A DNA stretch of 64,000 bases from S5-327 sp965200975 (GCA_965200975.1 OZ241740.1:868001-932000); one strand, 5' to 3'. Numbered from the stretch's first letter, positions 43,209 to 52,655 are shown. Program-made: numbers and translations. The notes: a model not told the origin generated them from the sequence alone.

Positions 43209-43751
43209 CTAGAAGAACGTGTTTACGACTTTGGGGAGCATCACGTTTTGGGCCAGGATTATCTTGCGCCTTACGATTTTGAAGTTCGTCTCCGGGTCGC
43301 GGCGCAGCAGGTCTTCCCGTCTCCCGACGAAGTGGTTCACCTCGTCCTGGAGGCGGTTCTGGTAGCAGAAGAACTTGCTGTTCACCCGTATGCCGTCGCT
43401 CCCGGATTCCACGAGCTCGATGTTGGTGATGAGGTGCTCGAACCGCGAGACTGGCTCTTCGGGCCAGTGGATGCCGGTGTTCAGCTGCCGGATCCGCCCG
43501 GCGAGGACGTCCTTCCCTTCATCGAACCAGTTGATTTCGGTATCGACGTCGGTGAACTCCAGATCCCAGTCCCCGAACTTGATATTCCGGCGCATGGGCA
43601 TCCAGTAGTGGAGGTCGTCGTCGAGAAGGTCGAGCCACTCTTCGAGCCTGCGCTCGTCGAGCAGCCGCGCCTCCTTGTAGAGGAACTGTTCCAATTCGTA
43701 TCGAAGCGCCGCGCCGGCCAGCGTCTGTTCGAGCGCGCCCGACTCAACCAT
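43209..43751 (-). CDS. Aromatic-ring-hydroxylating dioxygenase beta subunit
   Basis: Small structural subunit (180 residues) of an alpha3beta3 dioxygenase, with the NTF2-like cone fold. Typical segments are EQFLYKEARLLDERRLEEWLDLLDDDLHYWMPM, RLEHL-type SRFEHLITNIELVE, and RREDLLRRDPETNFKIVRRKIILAQNVMLPKVVNTFF at the C-terminus. GGAGGAACGCG precedes the ATG. It pairs with the alpha subunit at 44039 and is separated from it by a 76-residue unknown protein. Confidence 0.9.
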   Translation of the reverse strand: MVESGALEQTLAGAALRYELEQFLYKEARLLDERRLEEWLDLLDDDLHYWMPMRRNIKFGDWDLEFTDVDTEINWFDEGKDVLAGRIRQLNTGIHWPEEPVSRFEHLITNIELVESGSDGIRVNSKFFCYQNRLQDEVNHFVGRREDLLRRDPETNFKIVRRKIILAQNVMLPKVVNTFF

Positions 43752-43797
43752 CGCGTTCCTCCTCAGTCGACGGGAGGGGCCGGCAGGCCCGGGCCGC

Positions 43798-44028
43798 CTA
43801 TCCTGTCGCCTCTCGCACCTCGTTGAAGAAGACGTACTCCTCTTCGCCCACCTTGGCGGGGTCGGGATGTTCCGTGAAGCGCACGAGCACGTAGGCGCCG
43901 TCGCGCGGGTTCGCGGTTATCTCCCCGGCGGCGCCGTAGATGAGGGTTACGGATGTTCCCTCGGGGAGGTTTCGGAACACGTCAGCCCCGTTTGGGCCGC
44001 TGAGGACGTACTTCGTTGGTTCGGTCAC
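43798..44028 (-). CDS. Small hypothetical protein between dioxygenase alpha and beta genes
   Basis: A 76-residue protein from a GTG start with AGAGGGATAGCC upstream, 10 bases after the alpha-subunit stop. The sequence suggests a small beta-barrel (TSVTLIYGAAGEITANPRDGAYVLVRFTEHPDPAKVGEEEYVFFNEV). No cysteines or histidine cluster, so it is not a ferredoxin. Not recognised. Its position suggests a dedicated third component of the oxygenase. Confidence 0.65.
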   Translation of the reverse strand: MTEPTKYVLSGPNGADVFRNLPEGTSVTLIYGAAGEITANPRDGAYVLVRFTEHPDPAKVGEEEYVFFNEVREATG

Positions 44029-44038
44029 GGCTATCCCT

Positions 44039-45439
44039 CTACCAAATGCGATGGTCTGCCTGCTTGTTCACGGGGTAGAGGTCGTCCCAGCTGGCGGCCT
44101 CCATAAAGGCGAGCCACCGGCTGAAGCGGGCGCGCTGCGCCTCTTCGGTGTACGAGCCGTTGAACACCACGCCCGGCATTTGGTCGTTGTATTCGCCCCG
44201 TTTGAGCCCGTTCGCGAAGAAGTAGTCGAGCTTGCGGGCCCTCGCGCCCTGGCTTGCGGGGTAGACGTAGTTCCAGTTTTCCATGTCGTCGGACTCGAAG
44301 AAGCCGACGGGGCCGTTGAAGCGTTCGGAGTAGTGGCGGACCGCGTCGCGCACGTGCTTGGGGGCCGTCTTGTCGACGCCGGAGAGGGTCCAGCGCTCCA
44401 CGACGCCGACGGAGTGGGGGTTCCACCAGCGGAGGCGCCAGCTGTCGACCATGACGCAGGGGAAGATGGCGAAGTGGCCGCCGCCCCAGCCGTGGGGAGC
44501 CATGACCCGGTCGGCGTAGAGGCTGGCCTTGCGGTCGCGGGCCTCGCGGAAGTAGTCGTCCACACCGGCCTCGTACCACTCATTCTCGTACTCGGGAACG
44601 CCGGGTTGGTGATAGAGCGTGCACATGCCGCCGTGGCCCAGGTTATGGTCGCCGATGGCGTACTTGCTCTGCGGGAACGGGACAGCCTTCCGCTGGCGGT
44701 CGCGGCCCCCGAGCGCGCCGCGGTCCTGATGCAGCTTGGCTGCAGCGGCGGAGCGGTGAGTCATCGCCGTGTGCGTCAGGTCGGTGACTGATGTGAAGCC
44801 GGGCACCTTCCAGTTCGTCGGGAGGCGGTGCCGCTGGAAGGGCGGGAACATGTCGAGCCCGCCGTCCACGCCGTCGCTCGACTGCAGGCAGTGGCGGAGG
44901 CTCTCGGCGAAGGGGCCGAGGTACTCTTCGAACGAGGGGGCCTTCGGATCCCACGTGGCCCAGAGCGAGCCGTGGAAGTTCTTGAACTGCGCGACTTCGG
45001 AGAGCCCCCACTCATCCTTCTTCAGCTCGCCTGCGTACGCTTCGGGGGAGTACTGGAAGCCTGCTCCCACGAGGCATCCCTTGGTGTCGTACGTCCAGGC
45101 GTGGAAGGGGCAGGTGAAGATGAGCGTGTTGCCCTGGTCGTAGCGGACGACCTTCATGCCGCGGTGCCTGCAGGAGTTGAGGAACGCGCGGATCTGGTTG
45201 TCTTTCCTGTCCCGCACGAGGAGCACCTCTTCCGTGCCCATGCGGGAGATGACGAAGTCGCCGGGGTTGGGGAGCTGGCTCTCGTGGCCGAGGAAGAGCC
45301 AGCAGCGCTGGAAGATCTGCTCCATCTCCTGCTCGAAGATGTCGGGGTTGACGTAGAGTTCCCGGCTGACCGTCCCGCGATCGGGGTCGATGTATTCGCG
45401 GATAGAGCGGTCTCCGCGCGCACGAATGATGGCTACCAT
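44039..45439 (-). CDS. Aromatic-ring-hydroxylating dioxygenase alpha subunit
   Basis: Catalytic subunit (466 residues) of a Rieske non-haem iron dioxygenase of the biphenyl/naphthalene type. Cluster ligands are C90-x-H92 (SCRHRGMK) and C110-x-x-H113 (CPFHAW). The iron site is in TNWKVPGFTSVTDLTHTAMTH, with the conserved aspartate and two histidines. The start at 45439 follows GGAGGCAGCC. It leads a four-gene operon with the 76-residue protein, the beta subunit and the 114-residue protein. No reductase or ferredoxin gene is present; the ferredoxin at 6233 is one candidate partner. Confidence 0.92.
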   Translation of the reverse strand: MVAIIRARGDRSIREYIDPDRGTVSRELYVNPDIFEQEMEQIFQRCWLFLGHESQLPNPGDFVISRMGTEEVLLVRDRKDNQIRAFLNSCRHRGMKVVRYDQGNTLIFTCPFHAWTYDTKGCLVGAGFQYSPEAYAGELKKDEWGLSEVAQFKNFHGSLWATWDPKAPSFEEYLGPFAESLRHCLQSSDGVDGGLDMFPPFQRHRLPTNWKVPGFTSVTDLTHTAMTHRSAAAAKLHQDRGALGGRDRQRKAVPFPQSKYAIGDHNLGHGGMCTLYHQPGVPEYENEWYEAGVDDYFREARDRKASLYADRVMAPHGWGGGHFAIFPCVMVDSWRLRWWNPHSVGVVERWTLSGVDKTAPKHVRDAVRHYSERFNGPVGFFESDDMENWNYVYPASQGARARKLDYFFANGLKRGEYNDQMPGVVFNGSYTEEAQRARFSRWLAFMEAASWDDLYPVNKQADHRIW

Positions 45440-45592
45440 GGCTGCCTCCTTGGCGAATACCACACGTGTTTGCCTATCGTTGGGACGAATCGTAACCACT
45501 TGCAGGAGGGATGTCTATATCTGCGGAGGCAGCCCGATGGGGGCTCCGCCTAGCGGCGATGACAAGGGAAAATTCGGTGAAGAGACGGTTTC

Positions 45593-45620
45593 GGGTTCGC
45601 CTGCGGCTCCCTGCGAACCC
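45593..45620 (-). terminator. Hairpin between two Rieske oxygenase genes
   Basis: GGGTTCGC and GCGAACCC form a perfect 8-bp stem with a 12-base loop, 55 bases beyond the stop of the 45676 gene. It may separate that gene's transcript from the dioxygenase operon downstream. Confidence 0.4.
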
Positions 45621-45675
45621 TGGCGCCGCCCTGAAGAGCCACCGCCCTGGACGGCGCCGGCAAACCTGCCTCGCG

Positions 45676-46980
45676 CTAGTGCGGAACGGCGAGGTTGACG
45701 GCGGGCGGTTCGTTGGTTTCGGCGTAGAGCCAGCCGCGCATGTTGTCGTACCACGACTCTCCCTTGGGAAGCGTGCCGATGGCGGAGCGTACGCGATACC
45801 ACTCCGGGTTCTCGACGCACGGCGGGGCTACGTCGTCATAGCGCAGCGCTTTCGCCGCGCCGAGGAGCCGCCGCCGCACCTGAATGATCATCGCGTCCGA
45901 TGTGCCCAGGTGCTCGATCGTTCGGTTCTGTATGGGGCCCATGCTCTCGGTTACAGCCTGGTCTTGCAGGAAGACGGAGGCGATGCCGGTGAACGTCTTC
46001 GTTCGCTGTTTGCGCCGGTCGATCTCGTAATCGTTCGACTTGTTGGCGCGGGGACGGAAGCGTCCGAGCGGGCCCGCCGTGTCGGGGAGGAGTTCGCCCG
46101 CGGGGCTGATCGCGAGGCCGCGGTTGCCGAACCGTTGGGTTTCGCCGACAGGCCGTGACGGGTGCCAGGACACCGTCCACGCCATTGTGTGGTGATCGTC
46201 CATCGGCACCCAGATGTGGCCGGGCACCAGTCCGTCAGGGGCGGCGGGGAAGAATGCGAAGATGGGGAAGAGGAATTGTGTAATCCGCCAGTAGGTGGTT
46301 TCGGGGTTTTCCTCGCGGTTGGCGCCGTAGACGACGCCGTAGTTGGTGGGGATGATCTCGAGCTTGGGATGCTTGTCGCGGTGCCAGACGCCGAGAGAGC
46401 CGGACTGGTCAGGGTCGAGCCTGCCGTGCAGAAAGAAGAGATGGCTGGTGTCGATGTCGCCCTCGAGGCCCTGCATCCAGTTGCAGGAGCGCTGGGCGAG
46501 CGCAAAGCTGCGCTGCTCGGGCTTCACGAGCGCCCACTCGAACTGGGGGAGTCCCGGCGGCTCGCCCTCGCCGAGGTAGGCCCAGACGACGCCGCCGTGG
46601 ACAGCGCCGCGGTAGGCCCAGGCGCGGATCTTGTGCTTGAAGTTGCTGGCGTCCGGCTCGTTGGGCATATCGACGCACTGGCCGGAGACGTCGAATTTCC
46701 AGCCGTGGTAGACGCAGCGGAGGCCGCTCTCCTCATTGCGTCCGAAGAAGAGGGACGCTCCGCGGTGAGGGCAGACTTCGGAGAAGACGCCCACGTCGCC
46801 GTTGGAGTCGCGGAAGAGAACGAGGTCTTCGCCCAGCAGGCGGAAACGCTGGGGGTCGCAGTCCGGCCCGCCCAGCTCTTCTACGGGCATCACGGGGAGC
46901 CAGTAGCGCCGCATGAGGTCGCCCATCGGCGTGCCCTTGCCCACGCGCGTCAGCGTTTCGTTGTCGGCTGCGCTCAGCAT
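45676..46980 (-). CDS. Rieske oxygenase large subunit, phthalate 4,5-dioxygenase-like
   Basis: A 434-residue homologue of the 30988 enzyme, sharing the opening (GTPMGDLMRRYWLPV) and colinear motifs. Cluster ligands are C70-x-H72 (VCPHRG) and C89-x-x-H92 (CVYHGW). The iron-site segment is LEGDIDTSHLFFLHG. The C-terminus (LRYDDVAPPCVENPEWYRVRSA) parallels that of the paralogue. A TACGAT at 47026-47031 on the minus strand is a candidate -10. It is divergent from a cupin and amidohydrolase pair. Confidence 0.92.
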   Translation of the reverse strand: MLSAADNETLTRVGKGTPMGDLMRRYWLPVMPVEELGGPDCDPQRFRLLGEDLVLFRDSNGDVGVFSEVCPHRGASLFFGRNEESGLRCVYHGWKFDVSGQCVDMPNEPDASNFKHKIRAWAYRGAVHGGVVWAYLGEGEPPGLPQFEWALVKPEQRSFALAQRSCNWMQGLEGDIDTSHLFFLHGRLDPDQSGSLGVWHRDKHPKLEIIPTNYGVVYGANREENPETTYWRITQFLFPIFAFFPAAPDGLVPGHIWVPMDDHHTMAWTVSWHPSRPVGETQRFGNRGLAISPAGELLPDTAGPLGRFRPRANKSNDYEIDRRKQRTKTFTGIASVFLQDQAVTESMGPIQNRTIEHLGTSDAMIIQVRRRLLGAAKALRYDDVAPPCVENPEWYRVRSAIGTLPKGESWYDNMRGWLYAETNEPPAVNLAVPH

Positions 46981-47166
46981 TGCATCCTCCCTGGCGGCTC
47001 TTTGGCGGCGCTGCGGTATGCTGTTATCGTAGCGGCATTCTAAGGGAGTTGCCGCCGCGGCGGTAGCGCCTGCGCCGCGTTTCCGCTGAAGTGCAGGCAG
47101 CGCGTTGACGCATTTGGCGCATTAAGCAAGATTCGGCAAGAGAGATTCGGCAGAGGAGAGAACGCT

Positions 47167-47688
47167 ATGGCGATTAACCCGTATACGCTTCCGGCTGAGC
47201 TGCAAGGCTGGCGCGGAGAGACGATAAGCGGCGCGCACAAGCGCAAGTGGTACACCCTGGTCGAGAACGACAAGTGCCTCGTTACGGCGCTGCTGCTGAT
47301 CCCCGGAGAGGTGGGGATTCGCCATTCTCACGAGTCGGGCGAGCTCTCCGTTCACTTTTCGGACGAGATGCGTCCGGAGGTTACGTGGAACCCTCCGGGA
47401 GTCGTGCACGGGGGCGTTCCTGCGCCGGCCAATCCGGTCGAGGCGGCCGTCGAGGGCCTCATTGACGAGGAGGCTATCCGCGCGTCGGGCAATCCGGAGT
47501 TCGCCCGCTTTGTGGCGAGCGTGCTGGAGGCCCACGTGAAACGGGTTGACGAGATAGTCGCGGAGCGCACGCGCCCCGCTCCTGCTCCGCGGGTGATTGT
47601 CGATGTGCTGTTTCCGCCGTTCAGGACGACCATCGTCGACCCGGGCGTCGCCGACAGCAAAACCGTTACGGGGCAGTGGTACGACTAA
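47167..47688 (+). CDS. Cupin-like protein
   Basis: A 173-residue protein with a single-cupin pattern: LLLIPGEVGIRHSHESGELSVHF supplies two histidines and a glutamate, and PPGVVHGGVPAPANP the later histidine. The middle is helical (FARFVASVLEAHVKRVDEIVAERT). GAGGAGAGAACGCT precedes the ATG. It is followed after 66 bases by an amidohydrolase on the same strand. Enzyme versus binding role is unknown. Confidence 0.65.
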   Translation: MAINPYTLPAELQGWRGETISGAHKRKWYTLVENDKCLVTALLLIPGEVGIRHSHESGELSVHFSDEMRPEVTWNPPGVVHGGVPAPANPVEAAVEGLIDEEAIRASGNPEFARFVASVLEAHVKRVDEIVAERTRPAPAPRVIVDVLFPPFRTTIVDPGVADSKTVTGQWYD

Positions 47689-47754
47689 GCCGGCGACAGG
47701 AGAGCAGGCGGACGCGCTGGACGTAGCTGGACGCAACGGAAGGGGGCGCGCGCT

Positions 47755-48861
47755 ATGGGGCGGACGTACAACGGGCCTATCTACGACGGGGACGGCCATG
47801 TGCTGGAAAACAGAGAGGGCATTATCGCCCGGATGTCGCCGGAGATGCAGGCCACGCGAGCGGTCGACCGTATGCGTCGCCGTGGCGTTTTCCCGGAGCT
47901 CGACAACTACCACAATCTGCTGACGGTCTCGCCCGAAGGGTCGTTCTCGAACCCCGACGAAGCCCGGGGCTGGTCGCGCTTTATGGACGAGCTTCGCATC
48001 GGGGGAGCGGTACTGTACCCGACCGACGCGCTCGCAGTGGGGCGGATGGTCGATCTCGACCAGGTGGTCGCGGCGGCCTCCGCCTATAACGACTGGGTGC
48101 ATCAGGAGTATATGCAGCGGGACGAGCGGCTCCAGGCCGTCGCTCTGCTTCCGATGCAGGAGCCGGAGATTGCGGCGGCGGAGTTGCGCCGGGCCGTGCA
48201 AGACCTCGGAATGTGCGGCGGCATGCTGCCCGCCGCCGGTCTTGTCGGGCATCTTGGCGCGCGTCAGTACTGGCCCGTGTACGAGGAGGCGAACCGTCTG
48301 GGGTGCTGCCTTTCGGTGCACGGCGGCTCGTACCCCGACCTTGGGTTCCACGACCTCAACGTCTTTGCGGCCATCCATGCAATGGGCCATCCGTTCGGGA
48401 TCACCATTGCGTTTATGAGCATGCTGTTCAACGGGATATTCGACAAGTTTCCCGATGCGCGCTACGGATTTATGGAGGGGGGAGTCGCCTGGTTTCTGAT
48501 GGCTCTCGAACGGAGCGATGGCTCGCACAAGGCGTTTACCCCGCTCGATCCGCAAAGCCGCTTTCTGCAGCTCCGGGAAGGCGAGGGAGTGCGCGAGCAC
48601 ATCCTGCGCCACGTCCGCGAGGGGCGCATCTTTGTCGGAGTCGAGGGCGACGAGCCTGATCTGGCGCACGCCGTGCGCGCGGTAGGCCCTGACCCATGGG
48701 TGTGGTCGAGCGATTTTCCGCATGAAGTGACCATCGAGACCTGCGCGCTCGAAATCAGGGAGCTCGTTGAGAACGACGACGTGCCGGACGATGCGCTGGA
48801 GGCGGTGCTGTGGCGCAACGCGTCGCGGCTGTACGGCCTGCGCGCTCCCTCCGCAGTCTGA
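47755..48861 (+). CDS. Amidohydrolase family 2 protein
   Basis: A 368-residue ACMSD-type enzyme, more divergent than the other copies. Motifs are YDGDGHVLEN (D-x-H), CLSVHGGSYPDLGFHDLN and VWSSDFPHE. VLYPTDALAVGRMVDLDQVV and AMGHPFGITIAFMSMLFNGIFDKFPDARYGFMEGG match the family's barrel strands. The ribosome site is GGAAGGGGGCGCG. Probably cotranscribed with the cupin. Convergent with the ABC transporter genes at 48877. Confidence 0.86.
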   Translation: MGRTYNGPIYDGDGHVLENREGIIARMSPEMQATRAVDRMRRRGVFPELDNYHNLLTVSPEGSFSNPDEARGWSRFMDELRIGGAVLYPTDALAVGRMVDLDQVVAAASAYNDWVHQEYMQRDERLQAVALLPMQEPEIAAAELRRAVQDLGMCGGMLPAAGLVGHLGARQYWPVYEEANRLGCCLSVHGGSYPDLGFHDLNVFAAIHAMGHPFGITIAFMSMLFNGIFDKFPDARYGFMEGGVAWFLMALERSDGSHKAFTPLDPQSRFLQLREGEGVREHILRHVREGRIFVGVEGDEPDLAHAVRAVGPDPWVWSSDFPHEVTIETCALEIRELVENDDVPDDALEAVLWRNASRLYGLRAPSAV

Positions 48862-48876
48862 CGCGGGCAGCCGCCG

Positions 48877-49779
48877 TTACAGCTGCCGCAGCTTCGGGTC
48901 GAGGTAGTCGCGCAGCCAGTCGCCGAACAGGTTCATCGAGAGCACGGTGAACATAATGGCGAGTCCGGGGATGACCGACAGCCACCACGACGTGACGATA
49001 TAGTCGCGTCCCTCGGCCACCATCACTCCCCATGCCGGATTGGGAGGCGGAATCCCTGCGCCGAGGAAGCTGAGCGACGCCTCGAGCAGGATGACGTTCC
49101 CCACTTGCAGCGTCGCCAGCACGATTACGGTGTTGAAGACGTTCGGCAGGATATGGCGGAAGATGATGCGCAGGTCGGACGCTCCCGCCACGCGGGCCCG
49201 GGCGACGAAGTCCATCGCCTTCAGGGTGAGCACCTCCGCGCGCACCTGCCGCGCATAACGAGACCATAAGAGCAGCGCAACGACTGCAATGGTGGTGGTC
49301 GTGCCCGGCTCGAAAAGCACCACCAGCACGAGGGCCAGCAGAATGAGCGGCATCGACAGGTTGATGTCTACGAGCCGCATTATGACGTGGTCCCACCAGG
49401 ATCCGAAGTAGCCGGCGAGCAGGCCGAGGAGCGTGCCTACTGTTCCGCCGACGGCAAGCGCCGCCAGCGATACAAGCGCCGCTGTGCGCGCGCCGTAGAT
49501 CATCCGGCTCAGGATGTCGCGTCCTTGCCGGTCGGTGCCGAGCACATAGCTCCAGTCCCCGCCGTCGGTCCAGGCGGGAGGGAGCAGGCGCGCGCGGAGT
49601 TCGCCGTCGATGGGGTCGTGCGGGGCGATGATCTCGGCGAACAGCGCGGGGATGATGAGCACAACGAAGAGCACCGCTACCGGCACGACAGGGTAGCGCC
49701 GGAGAAACGTCCACATCCGCCGAAGGCGTCGCGCCAAGGGCGACTCCTCAGCTAGAGCGGGGGCGGCGATGGAGGCCAT
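48877..49779 (-). CDS. Dipeptide/nickel-type ABC transporter permease (DppC-like)
   Basis: A 300-residue permease with six helices: an N-terminal helix (VVPVAVLFVVLIIPALFAEII), the periplasmic HDPIDGELRARLLPPAW and LGTDRQGRDILSRMIYGAR segments typical of DppC/OppC, and the EAA loop around AMDFVARARVAGASDLRIIFRHILPN that contacts the ATPase. The start at 49779 has GGAGGTCGATAGCA upstream. It follows the DppB-like gene with 2 bases between. The longer open frame beyond the start is antisense to nothing known and is not supported. Confidence 0.92.
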   Translation of the reverse strand: MASIAAPALAEESPLARRLRRMWTFLRRYPVVPVAVLFVVLIIPALFAEIIAPHDPIDGELRARLLPPAWTDGGDWSYVLGTDRQGRDILSRMIYGARTAALVSLAALAVGGTVGTLLGLLAGYFGSWWDHVIMRLVDINLSMPLILLALVLVVLFEPGTTTTIAVVALLLWSRYARQVRAEVLTLKAMDFVARARVAGASDLRIIFRHILPNVFNTVIVLATLQVGNVILLEASLSFLGAGIPPPNPAWGVMVAEGRDYIVTSWWLSVIPGLAIMFTVLSMNLFGDWLRDYLDPKLRQL

Positions 49780-49781
49780 TG

Positions 49782-50714
49782 CTATCGACCTCCTGCGCCG
49801 TAGCGGACTCGCGGGTCGATGTAGGCGTAGAGAATATCGACGACGAGGTTGATGGCGATGAACATCGCCGAGATGAGGATGACCAGCCCCTGGACGACGG
49901 CGTAGTCGCGCGCGAGGACGGCGGCGAGCGCCAGCTGTCCGATGCCCGGCCAGTCGAACACGGTTTCCAGCGTTACGACGCCGGTGACCAGAATGCCGGC
50001 GACGATGCCGAACAGTGTGAGCGGGGGAATCGCGGCGTTCTTCAGCGCGTGCTTCCACACCACTTTCCACTCGGACGTGCCCTTGATGCGGGCGAACTTG
50101 ATGTACTCGCTGTCGAGCACGTTGAGCATTGCCGAGCGCGTCAGCCGCATAAACGCGGCTACCGAGAACCAGCCGAGAGCGACGCCCGGCAGAATGAGGT
50201 GGGTGATTCCTCCGGGGCCCGACACCGGCAGCCAATCGAGGTTCACGGCGAATACCCAGATGAGGACGATGCCGAGCCAGAACGGCGGGAGGGACTGACC
50301 GAGGAGGGCTATGACCTTCCCTATCAGGTCGATGGGAGCGCCCTTCTTCACGGCGGAGATGACGCCGATGGGCACGGCGACGATGACGCTGAAGAGCATT
50401 GCGAAACCGGCGAGGCGCAGGCTCCAGGGGATCGCGTCGCTGATGAGGTCCATGGCGCTTTGCCCCTGGAACTTGATGGAAGGGCCGAAGTCGAGCCGGA
50501 AAGCGTTCCCGACGAACTGGATGTACTGCTTGTAGAGCGGCTCATCAAACCCCCACAGGGCAGCGACGCGTCTGAGATCTTCTTCCGTTGCGTCTGCGGG
50601 CGCGAGCACATCCAGCGGACTGCCGGTAATGCGGACGAGTGTGAAGACGATGATGCTCACGCCGATAAGCGCGATCACTGCCTGGAAGAGCCGGATGATG
50701 ATGTAGCGCTGCAT
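49782..50714 (-). CDS. Dipeptide/nickel-type ABC transporter permease (DppB-like)
   Basis: A 310-residue permease. The N-terminal helix QRYIIIRLFQAVIALIGVSIIVF, LWGFDEPLYKQYIQFVGNAFRLDFGPSI, GQSLPPFWLGIVLIWVFAV and the EAA loop MLNVLDSEYIKFARIKGTSEWKVVWKHALKNA are DppB/OppB signatures. It lies between the substrate-binding protein gene (after a hairpin) and the DppC gene. Together with the two ATPases at 54096 and 55088 it completes a five-component importer. Confidence 0.92.
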   Translation of the reverse strand: MQRYIIIRLFQAVIALIGVSIIVFTLVRITGSPLDVLAPADATEEDLRRVAALWGFDEPLYKQYIQFVGNAFRLDFGPSIKFQGQSAMDLISDAIPWSLRLAGFAMLFSVIVAVPIGVISAVKKGAPIDLIGKVIALLGQSLPPFWLGIVLIWVFAVNLDWLPVSGPGGITHLILPGVALGWFSVAAFMRLTRSAMLNVLDSEYIKFARIKGTSEWKVVWKHALKNAAIPPLTLFGIVAGILVTGVVTLETVFDWPGIGQLALAAVLARDYAVVQGLVILISAMFIAINLVVDILYAYIDPRVRYGAGGR

Positions 50715-50775
50715 CGGGTCTCTACCTTTAGCCGTCGTTCTCGGGCGGCGACGCCGGCCGCCCTCCGACAGGGAG

Positions 50776-50801
50776 GGGGCTCTCCGCTAGCGGAGAGCCC
50801 C
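50776..50801 (-). terminator. Perfect 26-bp hairpin between binding-protein and permease genes
   Basis: GGGGCTCTCC-GCTAGC-GGAGAGCCCC is a perfect palindrome 10 bases after the substrate-binding-protein stop codon. It has no T-tract. In binding-protein operons such hairpins usually protect the upstream message and lower permease expression. Confidence 0.55.
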
Positions 50802-50810
50802 ACGGCCTGA

Positions 50811-52655
50811 TTACTTCGCGACGAGCCCTTCCAGGTGGTCGACCGGCGCGCCGGAGACCATTCCGGAGAAGACGAAGTCCTCGATGATGTTCGAGTCGCC
50901 GACGACCTCGTTGGGGAGGTAGAAGAGGGGGATGTCCTGGTGAATGTCGTAGTACAGGTCGCCGATCTCGCGCAGGAGATCGTCGCGGTCCTGGGGGGTG
51001 TTGGTGTTGAGCGCTTCGCGCATGAGCGCTTCCGCGTCGGGATTCTGGAGGCCGATGTAGAGGACCGGGATGATGGAGCTGCCGTACACCTGCACCGTTA
51101 CGAGTTGCGCGCCGCTCGTGGCGATTGGCGCGACGTGGTTGTCCCAGCGCATTTCACGCTGTTTGGTGCGGTACTCGGCCGGGTCGACGCTTTGCTCGAC
51201 GACGTCCACGCCGATGTCCCGCCAGAAGTTGGCGATGGCCTGCATCACGTCTACGCCGGCGGGCACGGCGGGTTGGACGGTGAGCTGAATTGTCGTTTGC
51301 AGCTGGTCGATGCCGAGCTCTTGCAGCCCCTGCTCAAGGAGAGTCTCGGCCGCTTCCGGATCGTAGCCGTACTCGTCGGGGAAGCGGGTTTCCCACTCCG
51401 GGTTCCAACCGACGCGCTGCGCGTTGTTGGGCAAGTAGTGGTTCTTGTACATCGTGAGGCCCTTGCCCGCGAAGAAGGCGTCGTTGAGAGCTTCGCGGTC
51501 GATGGCCTTGTTCAGCGCCTTCCGCACGTTGAGGTTGGAGAGCGGCGAGTTGGGGTAGGCGGGGTACTCCTTCTGAGCGAGATCGCCGCTCCACTCGCCG
51601 TGGCGGTCATTGGCCAGGTTGGGGCCGGCGGGGACGTACACTCCCTGCCAGGCGAGGAAGTAGCGCGCGGCGGGCACCTTGGCCGTGAACGTCGTGTACC
51701 CGCGGGACTCGGCGTCGGCGAGCAGCTCCTCCGGCAGCTTGGCCAGATGCACTTCGCCTGTGAGCAGCTTCGCGTGGCGCGTGGAAGGCTCGCTAATGAA
51801 CTGGAACTCGAACTCGGGGAAGTCGGGCGCGTCGCGCCAGTGGTCATCAACTGCGTGGTAAACGACGCCGCTCTGCTCGTCCATCGAGATAATCTCGTAG
51901 GGGCCGGTGCCGGCGAGAGGAGCCTCGTTGCCGAGCGGGTCGCGTCCATCGACGAGTTCAGCGAGGCGCGGGTCGTCCTCGTAGGCCGCCCACTCGGAGG
52001 ATTCCCGGGCGGAGAGTAGTCCGGGTCCGCGGGAGAGGAAGTCGGCCCTGCTGGCGATCTCCATTCCGCCCTGTATCTCGGAAATGACCTCGAAGACGTC
52101 GGCGTTTGGCTTGGTGGTGTGGAAGACGACTTCGTAGGCGTTGACGATTTCGACATCGGTGACGATGTCGCGCATCGTCCGGGCCTCGCTGCCGACGTCG
52201 TCCGGGAGGATGTTCATAAGCCAGGAGAAGCGCACGTCTTCGGCTGTGAACTCGCCGAAGCCGCTGTGGAACTGCACGCCTTCGCGGAGCTTGAACCGCC
52301 AGGAGTGCCCGTCGGGCTCGAGGCTCCATTCAGTGGCGAGCTGCGGGACGTATGCGCCGTCCGTCTTGCGGAACCCGACGAGATACTCGTAGTGAGGCCT
52401 GATGTACCAGTTGCTCGCCTGCCCCGGGATTCGGCGGATGTTGCTGAAGTCCGTAGGAGGGTCCACAGCCATGATGACCCTGTCGACGGCCGGGCCGGAC
52501 GGCGTGGGCGTTGCAGTGGGGTCCGGGTCGGGCGCCATTGCTTCGGGAGTCGGAGTCGCCGTTGGCGGAACAGGGGTCGGCGTAGGGTCGCTGCTGCATG
52601 CGGCGATGAGCGCGAGCAGCGCTCCAAGGATGATCGTTCGAGACAAGAACTGCAT
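50811..52655 (-). CDS. ABC transporter substrate-binding lipoprotein, family 5
   Basis: Extracytoplasmic receptor of 614 residues. The signal peptide ends in a lipobox with lipidated C20 (ALLALIAACSS), followed by a Pro/Thr linker (TPTPVPPTATPTP). The mature protein is SBP_bac_5: LATEWSLEPDGHSWRFKLREGVQFHSG, TAEDVRFSWL, GTGPYEIIS and the long second lobe ending YDIHQDIPLFYLPNEV. The start is set at 52655; the same frame stays open far beyond, over the opposite-strand Rieske and ABC genes, without coding meaning. It is divergent from the Rieske gene at 52794. Confidence 0.93.
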   Translation of the reverse strand: MQFLSRTIILGALLALIAACSSDPTPTPVPPTATPTPEAMAPDPDPTATPTPSGPAVDRVIMAVDPPTDFSNIRRIPGQASNWYIRPHYEYLVGFRKTDGAYVPQLATEWSLEPDGHSWRFKLREGVQFHSGFGEFTAEDVRFSWLMNILPDDVGSEARTMRDIVTDVEIVNAYEVVFHTTKPNADVFEVISEIQGGMEIASRADFLSRGPGLLSARESSEWAAYEDDPRLAELVDGRDPLGNEAPLAGTGPYEIISMDEQSGVVYHAVDDHWRDAPDFPEFEFQFISEPSTRHAKLLTGEVHLAKLPEELLADAESRGYTTFTAKVPAARYFLAWQGVYVPAGPNLANDRHGEWSGDLAQKEYPAYPNSPLSNLNVRKALNKAIDREALNDAFFAGKGLTMYKNHYLPNNAQRVGWNPEWETRFPDEYGYDPEAAETLLEQGLQELGIDQLQTTIQLTVQPAVPAGVDVMQAIANFWRDIGVDVVEQSVDPAEYRTKQREMRWDNHVAPIATSGAQLVTVQVYGSSIIPVLYIGLQNPDAEALMREALNTNTPQDRDDLLREIGDLYYDIHQDIPLFYLPNEVVGDSNIIEDFVFSGMVSGAPVDHLEGLVAK

